Positions 8,104 through 16,111 of a stretch of 64,000 bases of DNA are shown in pieces. How positions within the stretch are numbered: the stretch's first letter is position 1; each line of letters starts with the position of its first letter. The notes beneath the pieces are model-generated. The model was not told the origin of the DNA. It saw nothing but the letters and a program-made list of their open reading frames with translations, and did no database searches. Location: contig NZ_VANV01000015.1 of the NCBI RefSeq assembly GCF_022496765.1, positions 62,001 to 126,000 on the forward strand. Direction: 5' to 3'. This DNA comes from Acidaminobacter sp. JC074. Its GTDB lineage: Bacteria > Bacillota > Clostridia > Peptostreptococcales > Acidaminobacteraceae. The translations under genes were made by a program, and so were the position numbers.

Positions 8104-10295
8104 TCGATAAGCTTAAACATATAGGTTAATCCTGAGTTACGTTTAACATGTGAAATGTTCTCAATCATTGACTTTAGTTGTACTTCAGAACCTACTAAAA
8201 CAACCAGTTCTTTGGCTCTTGTAATGGCTGTATAGAGTATATTCTTGTTTCTAAGCATAGGTGGTATAGAAAACATAGGCATGACTACAACAGGAAACTC
8301 TGAGCCTTGACTCTTATGAACTGTCACTGCATAGGATAGTACAAGCTCATCTAAACCACCAAACTCATAAATAACTTCTCTATCTTCATCAAAGATAACT
8401 GTTAAAGACTTGTTATTTGTGTTCACATCTATCACATAACCGATATCACCATTGAAAACACCCTTGCCTTTTTCAAAGTTATAACGGCCTTTCCATTCTA
8501 TGTTGTAATTGTTCTTTATCTGCATGACTTTGTCTCCCACCCTAAAGATGGTATCGCCATAAGATTTTTCTTCTTTGACTTTAGAAGGTGGATTTAAGGC
8601 ATGTTGTAAACATTGATTCAAATTTAAGACACCAGTTGGCGAATTTCTCATAGGTGCTAAGACTTGAATATCTTTTATAGGATCAAACTTATAAAAGTTA
8701 GGTAGTCTTTCTTTGCAAAGCCCCACAATGGTATCAATGACCTGATTGGCAGACTTACCCTTTATAAAAAAGAAGTCCTTGTCTTTTTCATTAACCTTAG
8801 GCATTTTACCTGTATTGATTAAATGGGCATTGGTAACAATCATTGATTCCTGGGCTTGTCTAAAGATTTCTGTTAAAAATACGGTTTTGATAAAACCTGA
8901 GTTTATCAAATCACTTAAGACATTGCCTGCCCCAACTGCTGGCAGCTGGTCTACATCACCTACGAAGATCAGTCTTGTGCCAAATGAAACAGCATCTAAA
9001 AAGCTGTTCATCAAAAGGATATCCAACATAGATGCCTCATCGATGATGATGATGTCTGCAACCAAGGGATTGTCTGAATCCTTGTTAAAGGCTAAATAGC
9101 CCGCATCAGAAAACTGATATTCCAATAGCCTATGAATGGTCTTAGATTCATGTTGGGTCGCTTCTGACATTCTTTTAGCAGCTCTACCAGTTGGTGCTGC
9201 AAGTAGAACCTTTAGATTTTGTCTTTCAAATATTTCAATAATAGAGTTTATAATGGTGGTTTTACCTGTACCAGGACCACCGGTAATAACCATAACACCA
9301 TGATCAACAGACTGGGAAATGGCCTCTTTTTGCTGGTCAGCTAGGGTTATGGATGCATTTTTTTCACAAGCTTCTATCTCTTTATGGACATCCACACTTA
9401 ACATATCTATTTGTGAATAATTAAGCTTGGATATCTTCTTGCATACATTTAATTCTGCATTGTAATAAGGGGTTAGATAAATGACATTCTGATCTTCAAA
9501 CATGGTTCTATGAAGCTCACCCTTTATAATCAGCTCAGTCATTTCTTGTTTAACAGCATCCACAGATACTCTTAAAGCATCACAAGCTTCTTTGACAAGC
9601 TGGTCTTCATAAGCATAAGTGTGACCTTGTTGTGTAATGAGTGTCATAACATGTTTGATACCAGAATAGATTCTATAAGGACTATCAGAATCCACCCCCA
9701 TTTTTCTAGCAATATCATCGGCCATCTTAAAACCGATGCCCTTTATTTCTTCAGCTAAAATATATGGATTTTCTGTCACCTTTTCAATGGTTTTTTCTTT
9801 AAACTCATTGTAGATCTTAGTTGCATAAGCGAGAGATATATCATACTTCTGTAAAAACATGACTATATCACTCATGGCACGGGTTTCTGCATAAGACTTA
9901 ACAATTTGGTCTAACTTTGATTTACCAATCCCTTGAATATCTAATAACTTATTAGGATTAAAACGTATAATATCTAAAGTATCTTCACCAAACTTCTCTA
10001 CAATACGTTCTGCTAAAGAAGGTCCAACGCCTTTTATGATACCTGAACCCAGATACTTGATAATGGCTTTGACTTCAGTAGGCTCTATAACCTCACATGA
10101 AGATACTTTAAACTGTTCACCATAAGTTTTATGGAAAGTAGGCTCACCAACAAAACGCATCATTTCGCCCTCTTTTATAACAGGCATATAACCCACAACA
10201 ATTAAAATCTCATAGTCATGTTCTATAGATGCGATGGTATAACCATTTTCTTCATTTTTAAATATAATCTCTTCTACAATGCCCTGAATTTCCAT
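8082..10295 (-). CDS. recD2: RecD2-type ATP-dependent DNA helicase
   Basis: The 737-residue protein is a superfamily 1B 5'-3' DNA helicase of the RecD2 class, which acts in repair without RecBC. The N-terminal OB-like part and helix-hairpin-helix region (GSGIIKGVGPSLAERIV and IQGIGKSKLDQIV) precede the motor. Walker A is ITGGPGTGKTTII, Walker B DEASML, and the late motif AVTVHKSQGSEF closes helicase domain 2B. The length is typical of RecD2. The ATG chosen has AAGGAG seven bases upstream; an upstream in-frame start would add nine residues without a site. It is a single-gene transcript with its own terminator, and no recB or recC lies nearby. The assignment is firm. Confidence 0.95.
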   Translation of the reverse strand: MEIQGIVEEIIFKNEENGYTIASIEHDYEILIVVGYMPVIKEGEMMRFVGEPTFHKTYGEQFKVSSCEVIEPTEVKAIIKYLGSGIIKGVGPSLAERIVEKFGEDTLDIIRFNPNKLLDIQGIGKSKLDQIVKSYAETRAMSDIVMFLQKYDISLAYATKIYNEFKEKTIEKVTENPYILAEEIKGIGFKMADDIARKMGVDSDSPYRIYSGIKHVMTLITQQGHTYAYEDQLVKEACDALRVSVDAVKQEMTELIIKGELHRTMFEDQNVIYLTPYYNAELNVCKKISKLNYSQIDMLSVDVHKEIEACEKNASITLADQQKEAISQSVDHGVMVITGGPGTGKTTIINSIIEIFERQNLKVLLAAPTGRAAKRMSEATQHESKTIHRLLEYQFSDAGYLAFNKDSDNPLVADIIIIDEASMLDILLMNSFLDAVSFGTRLIFVGDVDQLPAVGAGNVLSDLINSGFIKTVFLTEIFRQAQESMIVTNAHLINTGKMPKVNEKDKDFFFIKGKSANQVIDTIVGLCKERLPNFYKFDPIKDIQVLAPMRNSPTGVLNLNQCLQHALNPPSKVKEEKSYGDTIFRVGDKVMQIKNNYNIEWKGRYNFEKGKGVFNGDIGYVIDVNTNNKSLTVIFDEDREVIYEFGGLDELVLSYAVTVHKSQGSEFPVVVMPMFSIPPMLRNKNILYTAITRAKELVVLVGSEVQLKSMIENISHVKRNSGLTYMFKLIEEAFKEE

Positions 10296-10453
10296 AAATA
10301 CTCCTTGATAGTTTCTATACAATCATATCATATTTATAATTAATGCACATCAAGAAAATCACATCATGTAAACTTTAGTTTTTATCTATATCTTAACTTT
10401 TCTAATAGACTGATTTTGATGTAAAATTAGCATATAAGAGAAAGCGAGGCTCT

Positions 10454-11272
10454 ATGATAAAAAAGCTTACAGAAGATTTACTAGATGATTTTAAAGATTT
10501 TATAAGACAACATCCCATTAAGATGGATGACTACTTTACATGTGATAAAGCCCTTAATGACTTTAATATTGAAGATAACATCTCTTACTTAAGATACGAA
10601 AACAACCAAATCATAGGCTTGATGACCATTATGAAAGCTTATGATGTTAGACTAAGATATGCATATGCATTAGACGATGATCTTAAAGACCTTCATGAAG
10701 CCTGTAAAAGCGAAGTATCTAGCTATAAGGTTTTCTTAGAAGACGACTCTGACATGTTAGACATCTTTTTAGATTTAGGTCTTACTGTAGAAAGAAAAGT
10801 TTATGCCCTAAGAAGAAAAGTTGGGGACATTGAAGTCCCATCACTTGCAAGTTCATATAGACTTGAGGAGCTAAAAATTCCTGATGATGTAGAAACTTTT
10901 ACAAATATAAGAAACACAGCTTTTGTAAACTTAAAAGGCTCTAGAAAAAGAGCACCTGAAGAATACCTAGAAGGCTTTCAGTCAGAAGCCTACTTTAAAG
11001 AAGGCACATTGATGCTTTACCATGAAGACAAGCCTGTTGCTGTCATAAAAGGTGCTTACGAAGATGACATCATCTTTGTCGGACCTATTGCAGTAGACCC
11101 TTCTTATCAAGGTAAGGGACTTGGTAGGTATCTATTATCATCACTCATCCATGCATCCAACAATATCAAGAGAGATTTAGAGCTGAGTGTTAATGCTGAC
11201 AATGAACACGCCTTAAAGTTGTATACTGACTTAGGTTTTTATGTTGAAAAGAAAGTCATTGCATTAATCTGA
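10454..11272 (+). CDS. GNAT-family N-acetyltransferase
   Basis: A 272-residue protein with a clear C-terminal GNAT fold. VGPIAVDPSYQGKGLGRYLL holds the acetyl-CoA pyrophosphate loop (QGKGLG). The end NEHALKLYTDLGFYVEKK is the usual last strand-helix unit. Residues 1-130 look like a second, worn GNAT repeat, as in tandem-GNAT proteins. The substrate cannot be deduced. It is transcribed opposite to recD2 from a 158-base divergent gap. The ribosome site (AGCGAGG) is weak. Three short repeats follow the gene instead of a clear terminator. Confidence 0.85.
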   Translation: MIKKLTEDLLDDFKDFIRQHPIKMDDYFTCDKALNDFNIEDNISYLRYENNQIIGLMTIMKAYDVRLRYAYALDDDLKDLHEACKSEVSSYKVFLEDDSDMLDIFLDLGLTVERKVYALRRKVGDIEVPSLASSYRLEELKIPDDVETFTNIRNTAFVNLKGSRKRAPEEYLEGFQSEAYFKEGTLMLYHEDKPVAVIKGAYEDDIIFVGPIAVDPSYQGKGLGRYLLSSLIHASNNIKRDLELSVNADNEHALKLYTDLGFYVEKKVIALI

Positions 11273-11294
11273 TTTCCAAGTAATCTTACATAGC

Positions 11295-11420
11295 TTCACT
11301 TATAAGTGAAATAAACATCAATTAAATCAGTTGTTACAGTTATAACTGAAACGATGTTTAATTTTAGATTTCATTATAGCTATATCTGAATCATCATAAT
11401 GTACGATTTTTATCACTGAA
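11295..11420. repeat. Short repeats with a 40-base period
   Basis: TATAAGTGAA (11301-11310), TATAACTGAA (11341-11350) and TATATCTGAA (11381-11390) recur at exactly 40-base spacing. A fourth relative, TATCACTGAA, sits at 11411-11420. The first lies in the perfect palindrome TTCACTTATAAGTGAA and the second in CAGTTATAACTG. They fill the gap between the acetyltransferase and the 3' end of the ATPase gene. Their role is unknown; operator or element-end sites are possible. Confidence 0.55.
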
Positions 11421-11448
11421 AAACCATGCCTATTCTGACATGGTTTTT
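11419..11448 (-). terminator. Terminator of the AAA/DUF234 ATPase gene
   Basis: The stem AAACCATG / CATGGTTT carries an A-run and a T-run on its two sides. It spans the stop codon of the minus-strand ATPase gene. Confidence 0.75.
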
Positions 11449-12824
11449 AAATCTATCAACCTCAAAGAAGGTTCATTGCTTGCTAATCTAATCAAATCCT
11501 CTGTAAATCCGCTTCTACTGAAAATATAATATACATACTCATCAAACACCCCTATTAGTTTAGATCTATCTACCAGTTTATTGTAAACGGATACACCAAC
11601 CAAGGTATTAGTCCATTTACATTCTGCTACAATAACTTTATTGGATGATTTTGCAATTATATCTATTTCCTCTTCACACTTCTTTATTGGATTTTTCCCC
11701 CACCATTTACCTATCTGACTAAAAATGAAAGGCAAACTTTTTTCTTTATTCAATTTTAGTAAATAATCTTTACAAACTTCTTCAAACCCAGTTCCAACAT
11801 AAGTCGATAAATGACTTTCAATATGGTCATGATACATTTCTTCTTCTAACTCTTGTTCTATTAATCCTTTATTCAAAAAAACAAAGCGATACCAAAATCT
11901 AAACAATGCATCATCAATCATATATATAGATTTTCTTTGACTAGAGTTATTTGATAAAGGCGTTTCCTTTTTTATAATGTATAGATCTTCCAATACTGAA
12001 AGATAACGACTTACCTTTGCTGTGGATTCATTGGCTTTTGTAGCAATTTCATTAAGCTTTGTTGCGCCACTAGCTATTGTTTCAATTAAAGTATTATAAA
12101 ATTTGATTTCTCTTAACTCTTGTTTCAGCAAATCATAGGGTTCAGTATATAAGTAAGCATGTTTATTGATTAAAGAATCTATTATGTTCTCCTTAATTGA
12201 TTTGTTGTCATCAAACTCAAGTAAATAATGAGGGACACCTCCAAGTATTGAGTAAGCTACAATCTGATTTTCAATATCATAGTTTTCGAAAAATTTTCTG
12301 CTAGTAAAAAAATCCAATGGCTTTATAAACAACTGCATAGTTCTTCTACCGTAAAGAGGACTTTTATATGACAAGATTTCTTTTTCCATAAAACTCACTT
12401 GCGATCCACATATTATGATAAATAAATCAGTCTCCTTAAAAACATGATCAATAAGATTTTGAAATAGGGAAGGTATACTTTTATTGGCTTGTGCAATATA
12501 TGGGAACTCATCTATTACTAGAACTTGTCTCTTTCCATTATAGTGATCAGCTAAAAATCTTAGTGCTTTCTCCCATTCAGGAAAACTGTCCATATAATTA
12601 GATGTTTTAGAGTCTTTAAGTATTAAGTCGGAAAACTTTTTTAACGCATAATGGTCGCTATGTTCTTCTGCGACAAAAAACAGTGATGGTTTATCCTTGC
12701 AAAATTCTGTCAAAAGCCTTGTTTTACCGACACGACGTCTTCCATACATGACTACAAACTCAAACTTATTTGATGAATATTTTTTGTTTAATGCCTTTAT
12801 TTCACTTTCTCTTCCAATAAACAT
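11430..12824 (-). CDS. AAA ATPase with C-terminal DUF234 nuclease-like domain
   Basis: The 464-residue protein belongs to the ATPase_2/DUF234 family common in archaea and anaerobes. The N-terminal P-loop is GRRRVGKTRL (Lys34, Thr35) and Walker B is VLVIDEF (Asp105, Glu106). A winged-helix-like part around 250-285 follows. The C-terminus has a restriction-enzyme-like core, with IDII at 387-390 and AECKW at 400-404, giving the Asp...Glu-x-Lys pattern of PD-(D/E)xK nucleases. The cellular role of the family is unsettled. Roles in mobile elements or in genome maintenance have been suggested. The ribosome site AAAGGGGGG is very strong. Repeated TTAGTAA motifs lie directly upstream, and the gene borders a scarred stretch with a broken relative. 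Confidence 0.85.
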   Translation of the reverse strand: MFIGRESEIKALNKKYSSNKFEFVVMYGRRRVGKTRLLTEFCKDKPSLFFVAEEHSDHYALKKFSDLILKDSKTSNYMDSFPEWEKALRFLADHYNGKRQVLVIDEFPYIAQANKSIPSLFQNLIDHVFKETDLFIIICGSQVSFMEKEILSYKSPLYGRRTMQLFIKPLDFFTSRKFFENYDIENQIVAYSILGGVPHYLLEFDDNKSIKENIIDSLINKHAYLYTEPYDLLKQELREIKFYNTLIETIASGATKLNEIATKANESTAKVSRYLSVLEDLYIIKKETPLSNNSSQRKSIYMIDDALFRFWYRFVFLNKGLIEQELEEEMYHDHIESHLSTYVGTGFEEVCKDYLLKLNKEKSLPFIFSQIGKWWGKNPIKKCEEEIDIIAKSSNKVIVAECKWTNTLVGVSVYNKLVDRSKLIGVFDEYVYYIFSRSGFTEDLIRLASNEPSLRLIDLKTMSE

Positions 12825-12845
12825 AGATTTCCCCCCTTTATATAC

Positions 12846-12908
12846 TTACTATACTACTAAATTACGAATTAGTAAATCTAAAGTTAGTAAATCGTAATTT
12901 AGTAATAT
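12846..12908. repeat. Direct and inverted TTAGTAA repeats upstream of the ATPase gene
   Basis: TACTAAATTACGA (12855-12867) and TCGTAATTTAGTA (12892-12904) form a perfect 13-base inverted repeat. Inside and across it TTAGTAA recurs at 12869, 12884 and 12899, exactly 15 bases apart. The array ends about 20 bases before the ATPase ribosome site, so an operator bound by a repeating protein is likely. An autoregulatory role of the ATPase is only a guess. Confidence 0.6.
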
Positions 12909-12956
12909 TTCATTCAAAAGAAATAACCCATACATAATTACAAAATCCATAAACAT

Positions 12957-13173
12957 CAAAACCCACGTTCAATGAATGTGACATAAAACTTATAATCCAG
13001 CTTCTTCTTTTAAGATAGTAGCTTTATCTGTATGTTCCCATGCTAAATCAATATCTGTTCTACCAAAATGACCGTAAGCAGCAGTTTGCCTGTAAATAGG
13101 TCTTCTTAAATCTAAGTCTCTGATGGTTGCAGCTGGTCTTAAATCAAAGTGCTTTAAGATTAACTCTTGAATC
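12957..13173. repeat. Direct repeat of metK 3' end, partner at 13723-13938
   Basis: About 215 bases match in order between this stretch and 13723-13938, covering the last 60 metK codons and the terminator region. The two copies bracket 13174-13722, which holds a deleted ATPase gene and its repeats. The arrangement resembles left and right ends left by integration at a gene's 3' end, although the duplicated length is longer than usual attachment cores. Confidence 0.65.
12990..13173 (-). pseudogene. Duplicated 3' end of metK
   Basis: The frame encodes the last 60 residues of S-adenosylmethionine synthetase. It differs from the intact metK 0.8 kb upstream at only five positions (Thr/Ile, Arg/Lys, Ala/Pro, His/Lys, Thr/Ala). 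The similarity begins abruptly at the codons for [10 protein letters not shown]. It continues beyond the stop codon into a worn copy of the metK terminator hairpin, to about 12957. No catalytic part is present, so this is a fragment without enzyme function. It is either the trace of an element that entered at the 3' end of metK and duplicated that end, or of an unequal recombination. Confidence 0.85.
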
Positions 13174-13221
13174 ATTTCCTTTTTTTCAGCATACTCTATT
13201 TTTTCATTACCCTATGATTCA

Positions 13222-13320
13222 TTGCTAATATACTGGCACTTCTTTAGATAAATGTTAATTTTGCTAGTATATTATCTTTTTTTATTACTATCAACCTTTT
13301 TTGCTAGTATACCTGCACTT
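13222..13320. repeat. Three TTGCTAGTATA repeats, 39-40 base period
   Basis: TTGCTAATATACTGGCACTT (13222-13241), TTGCTAGTATATTATCTTTT (13261-13280) and TTGCTAGTATACCTGCACTT (13301-13320) stand upstream of the ATPase remnant. The outer two share the longer TGGCACTT/CTGCACTT end. Their position just ahead of the remnant's start suggests operator sites of the original gene. Confidence 0.6.
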
Positions 13321-13354
13321 TTTATAGTATTCTTAATGCTTGAAGGAAAAGTTT

Positions 13355-13669
13355 ATGATATTTCGTCATTACTACCTAGATAAAATTTCAAGTGTAAAGG
13401 ATGTACCACTCATCAAAGTCATTCTAGGTATGAGGCGTGTCGGAAAAAATAACGAATATGAGATTGATTTTATAGCTAAGAAGAATCATAAAATTCAATA
13501 TTTTCAAGTAGCTTATTTGTTAAACAGCGAAAGTACAATTGAAAGTGAATTTCGTGTCCTAGAAAAGATAAAAGATAACCATCCAAAGTATGTTTTATCT
13601 CTTGATAAAATTGATTTTTCAAGAAATGGGATTCAACATAAAAATGTAATTGATTTCTTACTTGAGTAA
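13355..13669 (+). pseudogene. Internally deleted AAA ATPase (DUF4143 type)
   Basis: A 104-residue frame joins the two ends of a much longer family. The N-terminus reads RHYYLDKI and VILGMRRVGK, the strand and P-loop start of AAA/DUF4143 ATPases. It then jumps directly to NEYEIDFIAKKNHKIQYFQV, the C-terminal nuclease-like core (Glu-x-Asp-Phe-Ile-Ala), and the usual ending DFL. Everything between, some 250-300 residues, is missing, and the P-loop threonine is lost at the junction. The ATG has GAAGGA eight bases upstream. The product cannot bind ATP normally, so I treat it as a remnant. It lies between the two copies of the metK 3' end. Confidence 0.75.
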
Positions 13670-13721
13670 TATAACATAATATTAAGTTTCCAAACATTAT
13701 ATAACTAAAATATGAGATGCA

Positions 13722-13747
13722 GAAAAGCCACGTTCATTGAACGTGGC
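13722..13747 (-). terminator. metK terminator
   Basis: The perfect stem GCCACGTTCA / TGAACGTGGC is followed by TTTTC on the minus strand, directly after the metK stop codon. A degenerate copy accompanies the duplicated metK end. Confidence 0.85.
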
Positions 13748-13754
13748 TTAAATC

Positions 13755-14933
13755 TTATAATCCAGCTTCTTCTTTTAAGATAGCAGCTTTATCTGTTTTT
13801 TCCCATGGCAAATCAATATCTGTTCTACCAAAGTGACCGTAAGCAGCAGTTTGCTTGTAGATAGGTCTTCTTAAGTCTAAATCTCTGATGATTGCAGCTG
13901 GTCTTAAATCAAAGTGCTTTAAGATTAACTCTTGAATCTTCTCATCAGCAACATGACCTGTACCGAATGTTTCAACAAATAATGATACTGGATGAGCAAC
14001 ACCAATCGCGTAAGCTAACTCAATTTCACATTGGTCTGCAAGGCCTGCAGCAACAACATTCTTAGCAACATATCTAGCAGCGTAAGCAGCAGATCTGTCA
14101 ACCTTTGTAGGGTCTTTACCAGAGAATGCACCACCACCGTGACGTGAGTAACCACCGTAAGTATCTACGATAATCTTTCTACCAGTTAAACCAGCATCAC
14201 CGTGAGGACCACCAATTACAAATCGACCTGTTGGGTTGATTAAGTATTTTGTTTCTTCATCTAAAAGACTTGGATCAACAATAGGTGTTACCACATGCTT
14301 GATTAAATCTTCTTGGATTTGCTCTCTAGTTGCTTCTGGTGCATGTTGAGTTGAGATAACAATTGTATCTACTCTAGATGGCTTACCATCTACATACTCA
14401 ATCGTCACCTGAGTTTTACCATCTGGTCTTAAGTACTTAAGTGTACCGTCTTTTCTTACATCTGTTAATCTCTTAGCTAATCTGTGAGCTAATGAAATTG
14501 GAAGTGGCATTAATTCTTCAGTTTCGTTACATGCAAAACCGAACATAATACCTTGGTCACCAGCGCCTGTAGAAAGCTCTGACATTTCACCTTCTCTTGA
14601 CTCTAATGCTTCGTTAACACCCATAGCGATATCGCCTGATTGCTCATCAAGTGCAACAATAACACCACAAGTATCACAGTCGAAACCAAACTTAGCTCTA
14701 TCATAACCAATCTCTCTTACTGTTTCTCTTACTGTCTTTTGGATATCTACATAACAGTTAGTAGAAATCTCGCCAGCAATTAAAACAAGGCCAGTTGTAA
14801 TAGATGTTTCACATGCAACTCTTGCGTTTGGATCTTGTGCGTAAATCGCATCTAAAATTGAATCTGAAATCTGGTCGCACATCTTATCTGGATGGCCTTC
14901 TGTTACAGACTCTGACGTAAATAATCTTCTCAT
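13755..14933 (-). CDS. metK: S-adenosylmethionine synthetase
   Basis: The enzyme joins ATP and methionine to give S-adenosylmethionine, the main methyl donor. At 392 residues it has the normal length. The signatures are [19 protein letters not shown] at the N-terminus, [12 protein letters not shown] and [19 protein letters not shown], the last being the phosphate-binding loop. The ribosome site AAGGAGG precedes the ATG. It has its own promoter, a SAM-I riboswitch and a terminator, so it is a single-gene unit repressed by its own product. A partial copy of its 3' end lies downstream. Confidence 0.98.
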   Translation of the reverse strand: MRRLFTSESVTEGHPDKMCDQISDSILDAIYAQDPNARVACETSITTGLVLIAGEISTNCYVDIQKTVRETVREIGYDRAKFGFDCDTCGVIVALDEQSGDIAMGVNEALESREGEMSELSTGAGDQGIMFGFACNETEELMPLPISLAHRLAKRLTDVRKDGTLKYLRPDGKTQVTIEYVDGKPSRVDTIVISTQHAPEATREQIQEDLIKHVVTPIVDPSLLDEETKYLINPTGRFVIGGPHGDAGLTGRKIIVDTYGGYSRHGGGAFSGKDPTKVDRSAAYAARYVAKNVVAAGLADQCEIELAYAIGVAHPVSLFVETFGTGHVADEKIQELILKHFDLRPAAIIRDLDLRRPIYKQTAAYGHFGRTDIDLPWEKTDKAAILKEEAGL

Positions 14934-14982
14934 GTCTTCCTCCTTTATAATTAACGTAATCTACACTAGAATAGTTGAAATT

Positions 14983-15009
14983 AAAAAAACCTCTTCAGAA
15001 AGAAAAGGT
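14983..15009 (-). terminator. Riboswitch-controlled attenuator of metK
   Basis: On the minus strand ACCTTTTC, a short loop, GAAGAGGT and seven T follow the S-box aptamer. The hairpin sits between the aptamer and the metK ribosome site, so it is the OFF structure of the switch. Confidence 0.85.
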
Positions 15010-15017
15010 GTTATCTA

Positions 15018-15113
15018 GCCTATCTTTCAGATTACTCTGTAGGAATTAGCACCGTGCTTTAAACCGGTTGCCGGACGTCATCGGGCCTATTCCCTCAGTC
15101 ACTCTTAATAGGA
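15018..15113 (-). promoter_or_regulatory. SAM-I riboswitch (S-box) aptamer
   Basis: Read on the minus strand, the leader carries the S-box core in order. AAGAGTGACTGAGGGAA opens it, then GGCCCGATGA, CCGGCAACCG and GCACGGTGCTAATTCCTACA. The closing helix pairs CCTAT with ATAGG. S-adenosylmethionine binding should favour the following attenuator and switch metK off. Confidence 0.95.
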
Positions 15114-15130
15114 TATTTAATTCGGACTTA

Positions 15131-15159
15131 ACTATATCACATGAAATTCATGTTTGCAA
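15131..15159 (-). promoter_or_regulatory. metK promoter, housekeeping sigma type
   Basis: On the minus strand TTGCAA and TATAGT are separated by 17 bases. They lie about 20 bases ahead of the S-box aptamer. Confidence 0.75.
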
Positions 15160-15186
15160 GCATTATTTTTATGTTTTCTTGTTTTT

Positions 15187-16110
15187 TTATGTCAGTAGCC
15201 TCAATATAAATGGCACACTTATAATACAGAATAAAGTTGATACAAATATCATCTTGGATGCCAGCTGAGAGTCATTGCCGTATCTAGAAGCAATAATGGC
15301 TGAATTAGCTGAAGCAGGCATAGCCGATAGGACCACTGGTATGGTTAAAAGTAGGCCATCAAAACCTAAGAATCTTAAAACGTAGAAGGTCATAATCGGT
15401 AAAACCAAGAGTCTAATTCCACTTACTATAAATACCCAAACATCCGTGAAGATACTTTGAAGCTTAATCTCTGCCAAGATGATACCAATAAACATCATAG
15501 ACAGAGGGGTTGTTGCAGAACCTACATTTTTAAATGTATCTATTAAAACAGATGGCACCTTTATTGAAAACAGAAAACACATAAAGCCTAAGATGACAGC
15601 AAATAGTGACGGATTTAATACATGCACCAGTCTTTCTTTAATAGACTGGTTTTCTTCCTGGCTCTTATGTCTAGACATAATATAAACACCTAAAGTCCAA
15701 GTCAGAATATTAAAGGATAAATTGTAGATAGCTGCATAGAACATCCCCTTTTCACCAGCAAGTTCATACATAACAGGATAACCCATATAACCGACATTAG
15801 AAAATGTAATCATATACTGGAAGATGTCTCTTCTTGTATCCTTTTGGCCTGTTAACTTAGTAAAGCCATTTGCTAGTAAGTAAACCACTGCATAGTAGAT
15901 AAAAGATATAATAACAAGCATGCCTGTTTCTTGTAAAACATCAGTTGAAAACTCAAACTGCATGGCTGTAAATATATAGAGTGGTAAGGTGATATTAAGG
16001 ACCAGTGTCGACAAATGACCTTTTATATCACTTTTTACAACATTTAATTTTTTGGCTATATAGCCTATCATTATTAAAAGAAATAACGATACGATTTTAC
16101 TTGGATCCAT
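15187..16110 (-). CDS. AEC-family (auxin efflux carrier-like) transporter
   Basis: A 307-residue polytopic membrane protein with hydrophobic helices in two halves, as in the AEC family of bacterial malate or organic-acid permeases. The N-terminal FLLIMIGYIAKKLNVV, the conserved NITLPLYIF and the C-terminal run LSAMPASANSAIIASRYG are characteristic. The physiological substrate cannot be read from the sequence. The start is supported by TAGGAGAG. It begins one base after the stop of the preceding unknown gene, so the two are cotranscribed. Its 3' end lies just upstream of the metK promoter. Confidence 0.85.
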   Translation of the reverse strand: MDPSKIVSLFLLIMIGYIAKKLNVVKSDIKGHLSTLVLNITLPLYIFTAMQFEFSTDVLQETGMLVIISFIYYAVVYLLANGFTKLTGQKDTRRDIFQYMITFSNVGYMGYPVMYELAGEKGMFYAAIYNLSFNILTWTLGVYIMSRHKSQEENQSIKERLVHVLNPSLFAVILGFMCFLFSIKVPSVLIDTFKNVGSATTPLSMMFIGIILAEIKLQSIFTDVWVFIVSGIRLLVLPIMTFYVLRFLGFDGLLLTIPVVLSAMPASANSAIIASRYGNDSQLASKMIFVSTLFCIISVPFILRLLT

Positions 16111-16111
16111 C

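Noticed and set aside
8746-9099. Open frame of 117 codons opposite recD2
   Set aside because: It is a shadow of the helicase coding strand with no ribosome site and a composition that mirrors recD2.
13222-13320. Possible small CRISPR array
   Set aside because: Only three repeats, with imperfect 20-base units and spacers of about 20 bases, and no cas genes nearby. Operator or element sites fit better.
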